A stretch of DNA of 64,000 bases. It comes from CAZIXN01 sp039180415. GTDB taxonomy: Bacteria > Planctomycetota > Phycisphaerae > Phycisphaerales > Phycisphaeraceae. The stretch spans positions 12,846 through 76,845 of the forward strand of contig JBCDDH010000004.1 of NCBI GenBank assembly GCA_039180415.1, written 5' to 3'. Below, piece by piece: positions 51,893 through 60,766 of this stretch. Position 1 is the first letter of the stretch; each line of letters begins with the position of its first letter. The position numbers and the translations under genes are program-made. The notes under the pieces were generated by a model that worked only from the letters and a program-made list of their open reading frames with translations, was not told the DNA's origin and did no database searches.

Positions 51893-51934
51893 AGACCATA
51901 TGGTCTTGACTATTTGATCTTAACGAGATATCCT
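51893..51934 (+). promoter_or_regulatory. Operator-promoter of rhodanese-methyltransferase/tetR operon
   Basis: A perfect 14-bp palindrome AGACCATATGGTCT (51893-51906) abuts the -35 box TTGACT (51906-51911). A 17-base spacer leads to the -10 box TATCCT (51929-51934). The layout suggests repression by the TetR protein encoded second in the same operon. Confidence 0.7.
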
Positions 51935-51978
51935 CGCGTATGGGTTTCCCAAGGGCTTGGTTTCCGAGAGGAGCGTCA

Positions 51979-53019
51979 ATGGTGTTTCAGCGGTTCTGGC
52001 TGGTTTGTGCATGGAGTTTTTTGGTGATGAGTGATGCGACATCGGCGATGGCGGGCGAACGGTTGGAAGACGCGTTTAAGCTCTCGGCTCCCGCGTTTCG
52101 TGAAGGCCTGTCCGCGGACGGTGTCCAAGTCTTTGATCTGCGTGATCCGGGCGAGGCCGCGGGGGGGATGCTGCCGAGCGCAAAGCTGTTGCCTTGGAGA
52201 GACGAACGCGAGTTCGGTGAGCGGTTGGCGGACTTAAACCTGGACAGGCGGCAGCCGCTGCGAGTGTATTGCCAGCGTGGCCGGCGGTCGGAAGCGGCGT
52301 TGCCGGTGATCCTCGCCGCGGGGTTTGATGATGTCGCGATCTTGGAGGGCGGTGTCTTGGCGTGGGAGGCGGCCGGGTTGCCGACGGCTCCGAACGCCCG
52401 GGCGTTCTGGGACGCGATGTACGGCCGCGAGGGGCACCTTTACGGCAAAGAGCCCAATGTGTTTTTCGCCAGGCAGATCGCAGCGTTACCGCCGGGCCGG
52501 CTGCTCCTGCCCGCCGAAGGCGAAGGCCGCAACGCGATCTACGCCGCAAAACTGGGCTGGCGGGTGGACGCTTTCGATATCAGCGAGGTCGCTCGTACCA
52601 AGGCGATGCGTTTCGCCGACCACGAGGGCGTGTGGATCAGTTACCGGCTGGCAGATTTTGCTTCGCCGGGGTTGGGGGAAGAGAAGTACGACGCCGTGGC
52701 ATTGATTTACAGCCACGTCCCTTCGGCGATCAAGGCCGAAGGACACGCGGCGATCGCCGCGGCGATCAAGCCCGGCGGAATGCTCTTCGTGGAATGTTTC
52801 GATAAGAGCCACCCTGCCGTCCAGTCCGGCTTCGGCCCGCAGTCGGCGGAGATGCTCTACGGCGTCGATGAATTGCGGCGCGACTTCGTGGGGTTCGAGA
52901 TTCAACGCCTCGAGGTGACGACCGATGCCTTCGACCACGGCCGCCACGCTGGGCCGGGCCGGGTGGTGAGGATGATCGCCCGCAAGACCGCCGCGGACGA
53001 GACGAAAGAGGGTCGCTGA
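51979..53019 (+). CDS. Exported rhodanese-methyltransferase fusion
   Basis: 346 residues. The ATG at 51979 has AGGAG 5 bases upstream; an in-frame ATG at 51940, right at the predicted transcription start, would add 13 residues. Signal peptide MVFQRFWLVCAWSFLVM...TSAMA. A rhodanese domain follows (about 25-130) with the active loop YCQRGRRSE (Cys plus CxxGxRS). After a short linker, a SAM methyltransferase domain of the TehB type: LLLPAEGEGRNAIYAAKLG (motif I, about 175-193), VDAFDIS, YDAVALIYSHVP, KPGGMLFVECF. TehB-like enzymes methylate tellurite, selenite or thiol compounds. A SAM enzyme behind a signal peptide is odd. First gene of an operon with TetR and a permease. Confidence 0.85.
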   Translation: MVFQRFWLVCAWSFLVMSDATSAMAGERLEDAFKLSAPAFREGLSADGVQVFDLRDPGEAAGGMLPSAKLLPWRDEREFGERLADLNLDRRQPLRVYCQRGRRSEAALPVILAAGFDDVAILEGGVLAWEAAGLPTAPNARAFWDAMYGREGHLYGKEPNVFFARQIAALPPGRLLLPAEGEGRNAIYAAKLGWRVDAFDISEVARTKAMRFADHEGVWISYRLADFASPGLGEEKYDAVALIYSHVPSAIKAEGHAAIAAAIKPGGMLFVECFDKSHPAVQSGFGPQSAEMLYGVDELRRDFVGFEIQRLEVTTDAFDHGRHAGPGRVVRMIARKTAADETKEGR

Positions 53020-53591
53020 TGGCGGGCGTCCGGCCGATCGAGTTCGACGCCGACGCGGCGCTCGACGCCGCGATGAACACGTTCTGGCGTCACGGCTACA
53101 GCGGGACCAACCTGCCCACGCTGCTGAAGGAGACCGGCGTCGCACGGCAGTCGCTGTACAACACGTTCGGCGACAAGCGACAGTTGTTCTTAAAAGCGGT
53201 CCGCCTTTACAGCGAACGTCAGCTCGCCGCCCACGCCCGGAAACTGGGAGGCGATAACCCGAAAGACGCTTTAGAAAAATTTGTCAATGGCTGGCGGCAT
53301 CGCCGGCGGCGTACGGCGGGGCGGGGGTGTCTCGTGTGCTTGACGATGGGGGAGTTCAGCGACCAAGACCCGGAGGTATCGCGGTTGGTCGCCGAGCACA
53401 CCGGGAAGTTCACGGCGTTGCTCTCCGAACGCTTGCGTTCGGCCGGAGCGGGCCGAAGGGCCGACGCCTTGGCGTCGGGTTTAGTCGCCATGAGTTTTGG
53501 CATCGCCACGCTCTGTCGCCAGCCCGGTACGCAGCCAATGATCGACGACGCGACGGATCAGGCATTGGCCATGGTGCGGGGCGCGGCGTGA
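53019..53591 (+). CDS. TetR-family transcriptional regulator
   Basis: 190 residues. N-terminal HTH: FDADAALDAAMNTFWRHGYSG, then TNLPTLLKETGVARQSLYNTF (recognition helix) and GDKRQLFLKAV. C-terminal ligand domain with GRGCLVCLTMGEFSDQDPEV, where the two Cys could sense a reactive or thiol compound. Its ATG overlaps the stop of the upstream gene (TGATG). It probably binds the 14-bp palindrome at 51893-51906 and so represses its own operon. Confidence 0.93.
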   Translation: MAGVRPIEFDADAALDAAMNTFWRHGYSGTNLPTLLKETGVARQSLYNTFGDKRQLFLKAVRLYSERQLAAHARKLGGDNPKDALEKFVNGWRHRRRRTAGRGCLVCLTMGEFSDQDPEVSRLVAEHTGKFTALLSERLRSAGAGRRADALASGLVAMSFGIATLCRQPGTQPMIDDATDQALAMVRGAA

Positions 53592-54943
53592 TTGAGCCGG
53601 CCGATCGCTCCCAAACACCGAAGCGACAAGCAAGGGGCGAGGGCTCGGGTGTCCGTGTCCTCGGGTTACCGGCGTTGACCGGGTTGGTGGTGGCGAGCAT
53701 GATCGGAGCCGGCGTGTTCACCACGAGCGGCTACGCGTTGGCGGACCTCCGCCACCCGGGTCTGGTCATGCTGGCGTGGCTGATCGGCGCGGCGGTCGCC
53801 GGTTGCGGCGCGGTGAGCTACGGCCTGTTGGCGCGACACCTGACCGAGAACGGGGGGGAGTACGTGATGCTGGCCCGCCTGGTCCACCCTGGCGTCGGGT
53901 TCGTGGCGGGCTGGGTGTCGTTGTTGGCAGGATTCACCGGTGCCACGGCGTTCGCGGCCGTCGCGTTCGAGGCTTACGTGTTGCCCGACGCGGCGCGACC
54001 AAGTTGGCTGCCCGCCAATATGCTCGCGGTCACGCTGATCGTCTTGTGCACCTTGCCGCACACCCGTCATACCACCCGCGGCGCCAGGCTGCAGGCAGGG
54101 GCCATCGTCGCCAAGGTCGCGCTGTTGGTGGTTTTCTTGGGATGGGCGGCGGCGCGGCCGGCGCGGTGGCACTTCGGGTCGTTGCCGCCGGCGGAAGACC
54201 CGACGCCGTGGGCTTTAGGGCTGGCGTCGGCGGTGATGTGGGTCTCGCTGAGCTTCAGCGGGTTCAACGCCGCGGTCTACGTGGCGGGGGAAGCCCGCAA
54301 TGCGGGCCGGATGGTGCCGCGGGCGATGGCGCTGGCAACGGGCCTGGTCGCCGTGATCTACTTACTGCTCAACGCGGTGTTCGTGTTCGGCCCGCCGGCC
54401 GAGGCGGTAGCGGGTCGGCCGGACGTTGCCGCGGTGGCCGCACAACACTTCGGCGGCCCGTGGTTGGCGGGGCTGGTCCGACTTACGGTCGGCGTGGCGT
54501 TGGCGACCAGCGTGTCGTCGTTGGCGATGGCCGGTCCCCGGGTCTACGCGGCGATGGCGGCGGACGGGCTGTTTCCCCGACGTTTCGAGATGCGGGGCAC
54601 GCCCCCGACCCGGGCGATTGCCTTGCAGGCCGCGTTGTCGATCGTGGCCGTGCTGTTGGGTGACCTCCGCGGTCTGCTTGGTTACCTGGGGTTGACGTTG
54701 TCGCTGTCGTCCATGGCGACCGTCGCGTCACTGTGGCGGCTGCGCTCCGTGTCCGCGACACCGCCCGGGCGTTTCCCGTGGTGGCCACTCGCTCCAATGT
54801 TCTACCTATCAACAACGTTGTTGCTGGCGTTACTGGTCGCTTGGCAAAGGCCAAGTGAAGCGTTAGCCGCCACGGCTACGCTCGTTTCCGGGGCCGCTTT
54901 GTTCTGGGTCATACGGCGCGAGACAAACGAACCCAAGGCTTAG
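53588..54943 (+). CDS. APC-family amino-acid permease
   Basis: 451 residues, about 12 helices. GTG start overlapping the TetR stop (GTGA). The first helix has the APC signature VASMIGAGVFTTSG (about 36-49), where the Gly-rich unwound helix binds the amino group of the substrate. Later come GGEYVMLARLVHP, FSGFNAAVYVAGEARN and RVYAAMAADGLFP, all typical of the family. It imports or exchanges amino acids or amines. Being in the same operon as a TetR and a rhodanese-methyltransferase, the substrate may be a sulfur or selenium amino acid; this is a guess. Confidence 0.9.
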   Translation: MIEPADRSQTPKRQARGEGSGVRVLGLPALTGLVVASMIGAGVFTTSGYALADLRHPGLVMLAWLIGAAVAGCGAVSYGLLARHLTENGGEYVMLARLVHPGVGFVAGWVSLLAGFTGATAFAAVAFEAYVLPDAARPSWLPANMLAVTLIVLCTLPHTRHTTRGARLQAGAIVAKVALLVVFLGWAAARPARWHFGSLPPAEDPTPWALGLASAVMWVSLSFSGFNAAVYVAGEARNAGRMVPRAMALATGLVAVIYLLLNAVFVFGPPAEAVAGRPDVAAVAAQHFGGPWLAGLVRLTVGVALATSVSSLAMAGPRVYAAMAADGLFPRRFEMRGTPPTRAIALQAALSIVAVLLGDLRGLLGYLGLTLSLSSMATVASLWRLRSVSATPPGRFPWWPLAPMFYLSTTLLLALLVAWQRPSEALAATATLVSGAALFWVIRRETNEPKA

Positions 54944-54993
54944 CGACCCGGGGCGCTGGGAGCGAGGGTTTGAACTTAACGGCGATTCGGTCT

Positions 54994-56169
54994 TCATGGA
55001 ACGGGAAGGATGCGCCCATCATCGGTCCATTGCATGGGCACGATCGCGGGCCGACGGTCGAGGGGGCGGGCGGGGTTCGCCGACCGCGGGTTGCCGAAGA
55101 AACTCGACCACCACTGTCCGTCGCGGTCCTGGAAAAAGTTGTTATGTCCGCCACCGCGGATCGCGACGTAACGCGGACCGTACGGGCCTTCAAACCGGTC
55201 GGAGGTCGCCACAACGCAGTCATAATCCCATTGCCGGTAGTTGGGCCGGTCTTTGTTCGCGACGGCGTAAAGGATCTCGCCGGTCGTTTTGTGCTGGAAG
55301 GACCACGCAGCTAGAGCCAAGTGGTACTTCCCGTGGGCCTTGAAGACATACGTGCCTTCGAGGTACGGCTCGGGGTCCCATGGCGTCTGCTGCAACCGGT
55401 GGGGCGGCCCGGCTAATCCATCGCGCTTCTCGTTGAGCGGTGCGTACCGGCCGTCGAGCCAGATGAAGTAGACCGTGCCGTCATCGTCAACGAAGACCGA
55501 CGAATCGATGTCCGAAGTGATCGGCCCGTCGGCCACGTGGGCGTACGGCCCCTCGGGTTTACCGGTTGTGCTGCGCACCAGCACCGTCCCGTAATCCGGG
55601 ACCCAGTTCAGCGAGAAAGTCAGCCAATACGTGTCGTCAAAAAAATGCATCTCTGGCGCCCACGCGGCCCGGCGGATCGGCGGGACCGGCTTGTCGATGT
55701 CGTTATCACGCCGACGAATCTCCCAGTGTTTTTCAGGCACCGGCTTAATCTCGGCATCCCACTTACCGTCCCGCTCGAACGACCAGACCAGCCCCAGATC
55801 TTCCCAAGTTTTCAGGTCACGCGAACGCCACAGCGGTACGCCGGGATTAGTAGCCCAGCAATGCCCCAACCCCGGGTCGGGCAGCGTGCCAGTCAAGTAG
55901 TACCAGCCGTCGGGGGCGAAGAACACGAAGGTGTCGCGTAACCACTGATCGAAAAGCGGCGTCAAATCGGCGGATGGCGCCGCGGCCACGATCGCTTGGT
56001 TCGAGGTCAAGTCCTGTTCCAACGGCTCGGCGTGGCATGTCGCAAAGAGATTCAAAGCGACCACGCTCACGAGTGCACGATGAACCTTTTTACGGCGTCG
56101 AAAGACCGTCACGATCCAAGTCTGGATCGATGATTTTCTTGATTTACTAGCGTTAGAGCACCTGAACAT
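54994..56169 (-). CDS. Exported glycoside hydrolase, GH43-like (five-bladed propeller)
   Basis: 391 residues from the ATG at 56169. A hydrophobic stretch (about 30-47: HRALVSVVALNLFATCHA) is the signal core; the long Arg/Lys-rich N-terminus suggests the true start may be a downstream GTG (V-TVFRRRKK). Catalytic positions of the GH43/62/117 clan: base Asp in LRDTFVFFAPDGWYYLTGT, pKa-modulating Asp in SDIDSSVFVDDDG, acid Glu in YLEGTYVFKAHGKYHL. These enzymes act on arabinan, xylan or marine galactans. It probably works outside the inner membrane. No other polysaccharide-degrading gene is directly adjacent. Confidence 0.85.
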   Translation of the reverse strand: MFRCSNASKSRKSSIQTWIVTVFRRRKKVHRALVSVVALNLFATCHAEPLEQDLTSNQAIVAAAPSADLTPLFDQWLRDTFVFFAPDGWYYLTGTLPDPGLGHCWATNPGVPLWRSRDLKTWEDLGLVWSFERDGKWDAEIKPVPEKHWEIRRRDNDIDKPVPPIRRAAWAPEMHFFDDTYWLTFSLNWVPDYGTVLVRSTTGKPEGPYAHVADGPITSDIDSSVFVDDDGTVYFIWLDGRYAPLNEKRDGLAGPPHRLQQTPWDPEPYLEGTYVFKAHGKYHLALAAWSFQHKTTGEILYAVANKDRPNYRQWDYDCVVATSDRFEGPYGPRYVAIRGGGHNNFFQDRDGQWWSSFFGNPRSANPARPLDRRPAIVPMQWTDDGRILPVP

Positions 56170-56341
56170 GACATCTTGATTCGATCATTAAAAGTCCACG
56201 GGCCCAGATCATGTCCGGGCATATGAATCGAAACGGCAATCGAGCAGAGTTTATCGCGTCAACGATTCAGTCCGCGAGCGCGAGATCTTGTCGTTTTCCC
56301 GTTTAGTTTGGCGACATCCAATGCCACACGGTTTATGAAGT

Positions 56342-57514
56342 TCATCGCCCCAGGGCGCTGGGCGCAAGGGGCTTGAACTTGACGACGCGATACGGTGGGT
56401 CACTGGCGTCGGTGCCCGCGTTGAGGCCGGGGTGGCGGTGGAGCTGATTGACGTTGGTGTAGTAATAGCCGTCGGGGCCGTAGCTGATACCGTCGGGCCA
56501 GATGAGCAGGTCGTCGTCCTTCACGAGGTGGCGGTACTCGCCTTCCGGCGTAAGCACGCCGATGGCGTTGGCGGGCAGGTCGGTGATGTAGACGTTGCCG
56601 GCGGTATCGACGTTGATGCCGTCGCTGACGGGCTTGGGACCGACGCGTTCGATGTGACCGGCGAGTTGTTCGTCGGTGAGCTCGAAGCTTGCGAGGTCCT
56701 CGGCCTTGATGCGGTAGACGCTCGTGCCGCGCATCGCGCCGAAGTAGACCCATTCAAGGGCGGGGTCGATGGTGATCGGGTTCAAGCCGGGCAACGGATC
56801 AATCGGCTCGTCGCTTCCGGGAGGCGGCGGATTGAGGATGGGCTGGCCGCCGGCGTTGAAGTCGGCGTCCGGCTCGGCGAGCAGCAGCGGATGGCCCTCG
56901 AGCCGGCGGACCGCTTCGCCGGTAGCAAGGTTGAGCACGACGAACGCGGGCCGCGACGGGTACGGCGGTCGGGCGCCCGCCATGTCGGCGATGTACGCCA
57001 TGCGACGCTCCCGGTCGATGGCCATGTCTTGCATGAAGCTGTTCTCGACGCCGGCGTCGATCTCCCACATCTTGTAAAGCTCCTCGGTGTCGGTCTGCCA
57101 AGCGATCAGCTTGGGCGGAAACCCGGCGGCGGGATTGCCGTTGTCGAGCATCCACAGCGTGTGCTCGGCGTCGGCTTCGATCCCGATAATCGCGCTGATG
57201 CCTTCGGGCTTGTCGGCGTGCGGCGCGGTGGCCCACCGAGCGTTGGGGTACGCCCGCTGCGTGTTGTTCGGCAGCAGCTCGACGACGTGCACGGTCGGCG
57301 ACTGGATCAGGTGCACGCTCGCAAAGATCCGGCCCGTGGGCCCGACCGCAATGTTGCCCGGCCGCTGGGCCATCTCGTGGACGACGGTGAGCGGAGGTTC
57401 GGTAGCTTGATCGGCTGCGGCCGAAACGCTCGTAGAGCACGCCACGATCAACACGGCCAACCCGGTGGAGAACGCAAAACACCGCCGACCACGGTCAAGG
57501 TGAGAGGACAGCAT
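56342..57514 (-). CDS. Exported major royal jelly protein/Yellow-like beta-propeller
   Basis: 390 residues. Signal peptide about 1-33 (FSTGLAVLIVACSTSVSAAA). The body has the MRJP/Yellow six-bladed propeller marks: KPEGISAIIGIEAD, PPKLIAWQTDTEELYKMW, MQDMAIDRERRMAYIADM, EWVYFGAMRGTSVYRIKAEDL, VSDGINVDTAGNVYITD, LLIWPDGISYGPDGYYY. In bacteria such proteins are often near sugar-oxidising enzymes, but their reaction is mostly unknown. TAAAAT lies 5 bases before the ATG. Next to an isochorismatase-like hydrolase and short-chain dehydrogenases on the same strand. Confidence 0.85.
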   Translation of the reverse strand: MLSSHLDRGRRCFAFSTGLAVLIVACSTSVSAAADQATEPPLTVVHEMAQRPGNIAVGPTGRIFASVHLIQSPTVHVVELLPNNTQRAYPNARWATAPHADKPEGISAIIGIEADAEHTLWMLDNGNPAAGFPPKLIAWQTDTEELYKMWEIDAGVENSFMQDMAIDRERRMAYIADMAGARPPYPSRPAFVVLNLATGEAVRRLEGHPLLLAEPDADFNAGGQPILNPPPPGSDEPIDPLPGLNPITIDPALEWVYFGAMRGTSVYRIKAEDLASFELTDEQLAGHIERVGPKPVSDGINVDTAGNVYITDLPANAIGVLTPEGEYRHLVKDDDLLIWPDGISYGPDGYYYTNVNQLHRHPGLNAGTDASDPPYRVVKFKPLAPSALGR

Positions 57515-57519
57515 ATTTC

Positions 57520-57525
57520 ATTTTA
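57520..57525 (-). promoter_or_regulatory. -10-like box (TAAAAT) of royal-jelly-like gene
   Basis: Minus-strand TAAAAT, 5 bases before the ATG at 57514. It overlaps the TAA stop of the upstream gene. Confidence 0.4.
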
Positions 57526-58254
57526 CCCTTGGTTAAATATCCGGATCGCTTCGTCCGTGTCGACCACGGCCTGGGCGAACCGTGGATAGTTGAGTTCAAC
57601 GGCGGCACGATGGACTTCTTCGCTGCCGTCGGCCACCGCGTCGGTAACCATGGTCACGTGGTAACCGAGTTCAACGGCGTGGCGCCCCGTCATCTCGACG
57701 CAGGAACCCGAAAGCAAGCCACACAGCACCAGACGTTCGATGCCGCGAGCCTTGAGCAGGAAATCCATGTCGGTGGTGTTGAACCCGCCGGTGGTCCAGT
57801 GCTCCTGGCAGACCACGTCGCCGGGCTTCGGAGCAAACTCGTTACGGATGGTACCGCCCCAGGTGCCGTAAGCGAACAGCTCGCTGTCACGCACCGCGGC
57901 GTGCGACGGATTGGGGTGGAGCCAGCCGTTGTAGTCGCCGGGTTTCGGACGGTGGTGCAGCGAGTAATACACCCAGACGCCCGCGGCCCGGGCGGACTCG
58001 ACGAGCCGGAGCATGTTGGGCACGGTGCCCAACCGTTCGGCGACCGAGCGGATGGATTCCCATCTTTTACCGCCGGGGCTGATGAAGTCGTTGTAGGGGT
58101 CGATGACCACCAACGCGGTTCGGCCTCTCGCATGGCCGTCCCCCGGGTCGTCGATCTTGCCCGCTCGGGCGCCAAGCGGTAACGCTCCGGCGGCCGCCAA
58201 CGCGGTCGTACCGCCCAACAGATGACGCCGTGAGATTGGAGTTGGCTTAGACAT
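57523..58254 (-). CDS. Exported isochorismatase-like cysteine hydrolase
   Basis: 243 residues from the ATG at 58254, with GGAG 7 bases upstream. A twin-arginine signal (SRRHLLGGTTALAAAGALPLG) suggests folded export. The catalytic triad of the family is seen: Asp in LVVIDPYNDF, a Lys expected between, and Cys in LCGLLSGSCVEMTGRHA. Most family members are amidases or nicotinamidase-like hydrolases; a SCVxxTGR-type loop is usual. The natural substrate cannot be told. A cluster of three dehydrogenases lies upstream on the same strand. Confidence 0.85.
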   Translation of the reverse strand: MSKPTPISRRHLLGGTTALAAAGALPLGARAGKIDDPGDGHARGRTALVVIDPYNDFISPGGKRWESIRSVAERLGTVPNMLRLVESARAAGVWVYYSLHHRPKPGDYNGWLHPNPSHAAVRDSELFAYGTWGGTIRNEFAPKPGDVVCQEHWTTGGFNTTDMDFLLKARGIERLVLCGLLSGSCVEMTGRHAVELGYHVTMVTDAVADGSEEVHRAAVELNYPRFAQAVVDTDEAIRIFNQG

Positions 58255-58321
58255 CAACGCTCCGCTCTGGGAAAAATCGCCAAGCCCGAAGACGTGGCCA
58301 CGCGACTGCCGATCGGTCCTT

Positions 58322-58864
58322 TCAGACGGATGTTTGGGCGCTACCGATGGCCTCGGCATACGGCTGTCCGTTGATCTTCACCCCCCCGGTGAGGTGCTCC
58401 AACGTGATCCGCCAAACCCCGTCAGCCGACTTCTGCCAGATGTGCGTGGCGTGCTGCGCGGCGGGCACCCGGCTGGCACCGTCTTCGCCCCGCACGTCGC
58501 CGGTCCACGTGAAGGCGACGGCGGCGAAATCATCGGCGATATGCAGCCGATCGACCACGATCTCCTCCATCACAAAGCCGGGGAAATCGCGGTTGATCGA
58601 AAGCTCCCACGTCACGCGGTAACGATCAAAACCCAAGAAACGCGAATCGTCGGGCGCAAAGTTGTCGTAGACCAACAAGCCCTCGCCGTCGGCATACAAA
58701 TCTTCGTAGCCGGCCAGGCGGTAGGGCTCGTCGCCGGGTGAGAAAAGCTGCTGCCACCTCGCAAGCCGTTCGAGCAGCGCGGGAGCTTCGGAGTGATCTG
58801 ACGCCACCGCGGTAAGGCGGAGCGAGCGGTTGTTACCGGGGCGGTGGTGATTGGTGGTGGGCAT
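58322..58864 (-). CDS. SnoaL/NTF2-like protein
   Basis: 180 residues, no signal peptide. The NTF2-like fold is suggested by the N-terminal helix (LLERLARWQQLFSPGDEPYR), a central DFAAVAFTWTGDVRG strand pair and the late HIWQKSADGVWRITLEHLTGG, which resembles DUF4440/SnoaL proteins. The upstream GGACTCC is a weak ribosome site. Located 67 bases upstream of the isochorismatase-like gene on the same strand, so probably one transcript. Confidence 0.75.
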   Translation of the reverse strand: MPTTNHHRPGNNRSLRLTAVASDHSEAPALLERLARWQQLFSPGDEPYRLAGYEDLYADGEGLLVYDNFAPDDSRFLGFDRYRVTWELSINRDFPGFVMEEIVVDRLHIADDFAAVAFTWTGDVRGEDGASRVPAAQHATHIWQKSADGVWRITLEHLTGGVKINGQPYAEAIGSAQTSV

Positions 58865-58925
58865 GACGGAGTCCTTGGGTCAAGGCGGTGCGGTTTTGTG
58901 GCACGGCCCGGCGGTCGAAGCGGCG

Positions 58926-59675
58926 TCAGACGAAGATGCCGCCGTCGACGTTGAGGGTGCCGCCGGTGATGTAGCCCGAGTCGGGACGCGCTAGGAAAGC
59001 AACGGCTTGGGCGACCTCTTCAGCCCGGCCGTACCGCCCCATCGTGGTCATGCCTTTTTGCGGCTCGGCCCCGGGGTTCTGGTCGCTGTCGGGGTTCATC
59101 TCGGTGTCGATCGGGCCAGGTTGCAGGCAGTTCACCGTGATGTTCCGCGGGCCCAAGTCGCGGGCCCAACCGCGGACCAGGCCCTGCACGGCCGACTTGC
59201 TCATGCCGTACGCCGAATGGGCGGGGAACGGGATGCGCTCGCCGAGCACGCTGCCGGTGACGATGATCCGACCGTGGTCCTGCAGACGTTTCACGGCTTC
59301 GAGCATCACGATGATCACGCCACGGACGTTGATGTCCAGCGACTTGTCGAAGTGCGCCAGGTCGGCTTGGCCGATCGGGGCGACCTCATATACGCCGGCG
59401 TTGGCGTAAAGAATGTCCAGCTTGCCGCCGAAGCGCTGATCTAGCGTGGCGAACATCGTGGCGACCTGATCGGGTTTCGATACGTCGGCCTGCACGGCGA
59501 ACGCCTTGCCACCGGCGGCGTTGATCTCGGCGACGACCTGTTCGGCGCGGTCGGAGCTGTTGGCGTAGTTCACGGCGACGTGGGCGCCGTCGGCGGCGAG
59601 TTGCTTGGCGGTGGCGGCACCGATGCCACGCGAGCCGCCGGTGACGAGCGCGTTTTTTCCTGAGAGGGTGGACAT
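58926..59675 (-). CDS. Short-chain dehydrogenase/reductase
   Basis: 249 residues. Classical SDR: cofactor motif TGGSRGIG (about 12-19), NAG (YANAGVYE), catalytic Ser in TGSVLGE, Tyr-x3-Lys in HSAYGMSKSAVQG, and the C-terminal FLARPDSGYITGGTLNVDGG. It oxidises or reduces a hydroxyl/keto group with NAD(P). The ATG at 59675 follows AAAGGAA. Soluble and cytoplasmic. Second of three SDR genes in the minus-strand series; the substrate is unknown. Confidence 0.93.
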   Translation of the reverse strand: MSTLSGKNALVTGGSRGIGAATAKQLAADGAHVAVNYANSSDRAEQVVAEINAAGGKAFAVQADVSKPDQVATMFATLDQRFGGKLDILYANAGVYEVAPIGQADLAHFDKSLDINVRGVIIVMLEAVKRLQDHGRIIVTGSVLGERIPFPAHSAYGMSKSAVQGLVRGWARDLGPRNITVNCLQPGPIDTEMNPDSDQNPGAEPQKGMTTMGRYGRAEEVAQAVAFLARPDSGYITGGTLNVDGGIFV

Positions 59676-59737
59676 AGACGGTTTCCTTTGCTTTGCGAGA
59701 GTGAGAACAAGAGGGTGAGGATGCGAGGCGACAGCGG

Positions 59738-60655
59738 CTACTTCAAAAGCGACCCGCCGCCGACCGGCAGGTCGGTGCCGTGGACGTTGGACGCCTCGTC
59801 GGAGGCGAGCCACATAACGGCCCGGGCGACTTCTTCGGGTTCCCCGAGACGGCCGATGGTGATCGAGCCCGCCATGGCATCGACGCTTTCGAGGCCCATG
59901 GTGCGGGCGGCGTTGCGGAGCATGTCGGTGCGGGTGGGGCCGGGGCTGACACTATTGATGCGGATGTTTTTCGGGCCATAGTCCGTGGCGGCGTTGCGGG
60001 TCATTTGGAGGACGGCACCCTTGGACGTGGCGTACACGATCGAGGCCGGGTCGCCGCGGTAGCCGACGATGCTGGCGATGTTGACGATGGACCCGCCGGG
60101 CCGGTTTTGGCGGAGCATGCGGCCGATCGCGTGCTTCATGGTGAAGTACACGCCGTCGATGTTGGTGGCGTTGACGTCGGCGAAGTCGCGGCTGTTGGTT
60201 TCGTGTAACGCTCGGCCACCGATCCAGATGCCCGCGTTGTTATCGACGATATCGAGCCGGCCGTGCGCGGCAATGGCGGCGTCCAGGAACGCTTCGACCT
60301 GCTGCTCGTCACGCACGTCAGACTTCACGTAGAGCGCCCGACCGCCGAAAGATTGAATCTCTTGTTCGTTGCGTTTACCGAGTGCTTCGCGTCGGCCGTT
60401 AAACGCAACGAGCGCGCCCTCCCGGGCGAAGGCGTAGGCGGTGGCTTTGCCGATGCCGCTGGTACCGCCGGTGATCACGACCGACCGACCGGCGAATCGT
60501 CCGTGGGGATCGGCGCGGCCCGTCGCGGGGCTCACCGGGGTCTTGGTGTTGGCCGAGGCTGAGCCAGCAACAAGGCCGGCCGCCAGGGTGCCCGCGGCGG
60601 TGTGCAAGACGCCGCGGCGGGTGACGGAAGACGGGTTGCTGGCGTTCGTCGTCAT
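59738..60655 (-). CDS. Exported (twin-arginine) short-chain dehydrogenase
   Basis: 305 residues from the ATG at 60655. N-terminal TAT signal VTRRGVLHTAAGTLAAGLVAG, with cleavage near SASA. Then a classical SDR: ITGGTSGIGKATAYA, NNAGIW, catalytic Ser (NIASIVGYRG) and YATSK, with GTDLPVGGGS at the end. Export through the Tat route of a folded, cofactor-loaded SDR is consistent with periplasmic oxidation of a substrate, as suspected for the Tat-exported hydrolase encoded downstream. AGGAAA lies upstream. Confidence 0.9.
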   Translation of the reverse strand: MTTNASNPSSVTRRGVLHTAAGTLAAGLVAGSASANTKTPVSPATGRADPHGRFAGRSVVITGGTSGIGKATAYAFAREGALVAFNGRREALGKRNEQEIQSFGGRALYVKSDVRDEQQVEAFLDAAIAAHGRLDIVDNNAGIWIGGRALHETNSRDFADVNATNIDGVYFTMKHAIGRMLRQNRPGGSIVNIASIVGYRGDPASIVYATSKGAVLQMTRNAATDYGPKNIRINSVSPGPTRTDMLRNAARTMGLESVDAMAGSITIGRLGEPEEVARAVMWLASDEASNVHGTDLPVGGGSLLK

Positions 60656-60714
60656 CGGTGGTTTCCTGAGTGGGGTAACGGCTGGGGTCGTGGTCAAACG
60701 CCGAAGCAGAGTGC

Positions 60715-60750
60715 AAAAAAGGGCGGAAGCCCCCGGAGAGGGCCCCCGCC
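60715..60750 (-). terminator. Terminator between SDR genes
   Basis: On the minus strand a 9-bp stem with two G-U pairs (60742-60750 with 60722-60730), followed by six T (60715-60720). It lies 17 bases after the stop of the SDR gene at 60767. Confidence 0.65.
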
Positions 60751-60766
60751 GGATCGGGGGATGTGA

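Noticed and set aside
51685..51894. 69-codon plus-strand frame before the rhodanese-methyltransferase operon
   Set aside because: No ribosome site or leaderless-type box, basic low-information composition, and it ends inside the operator palindrome.
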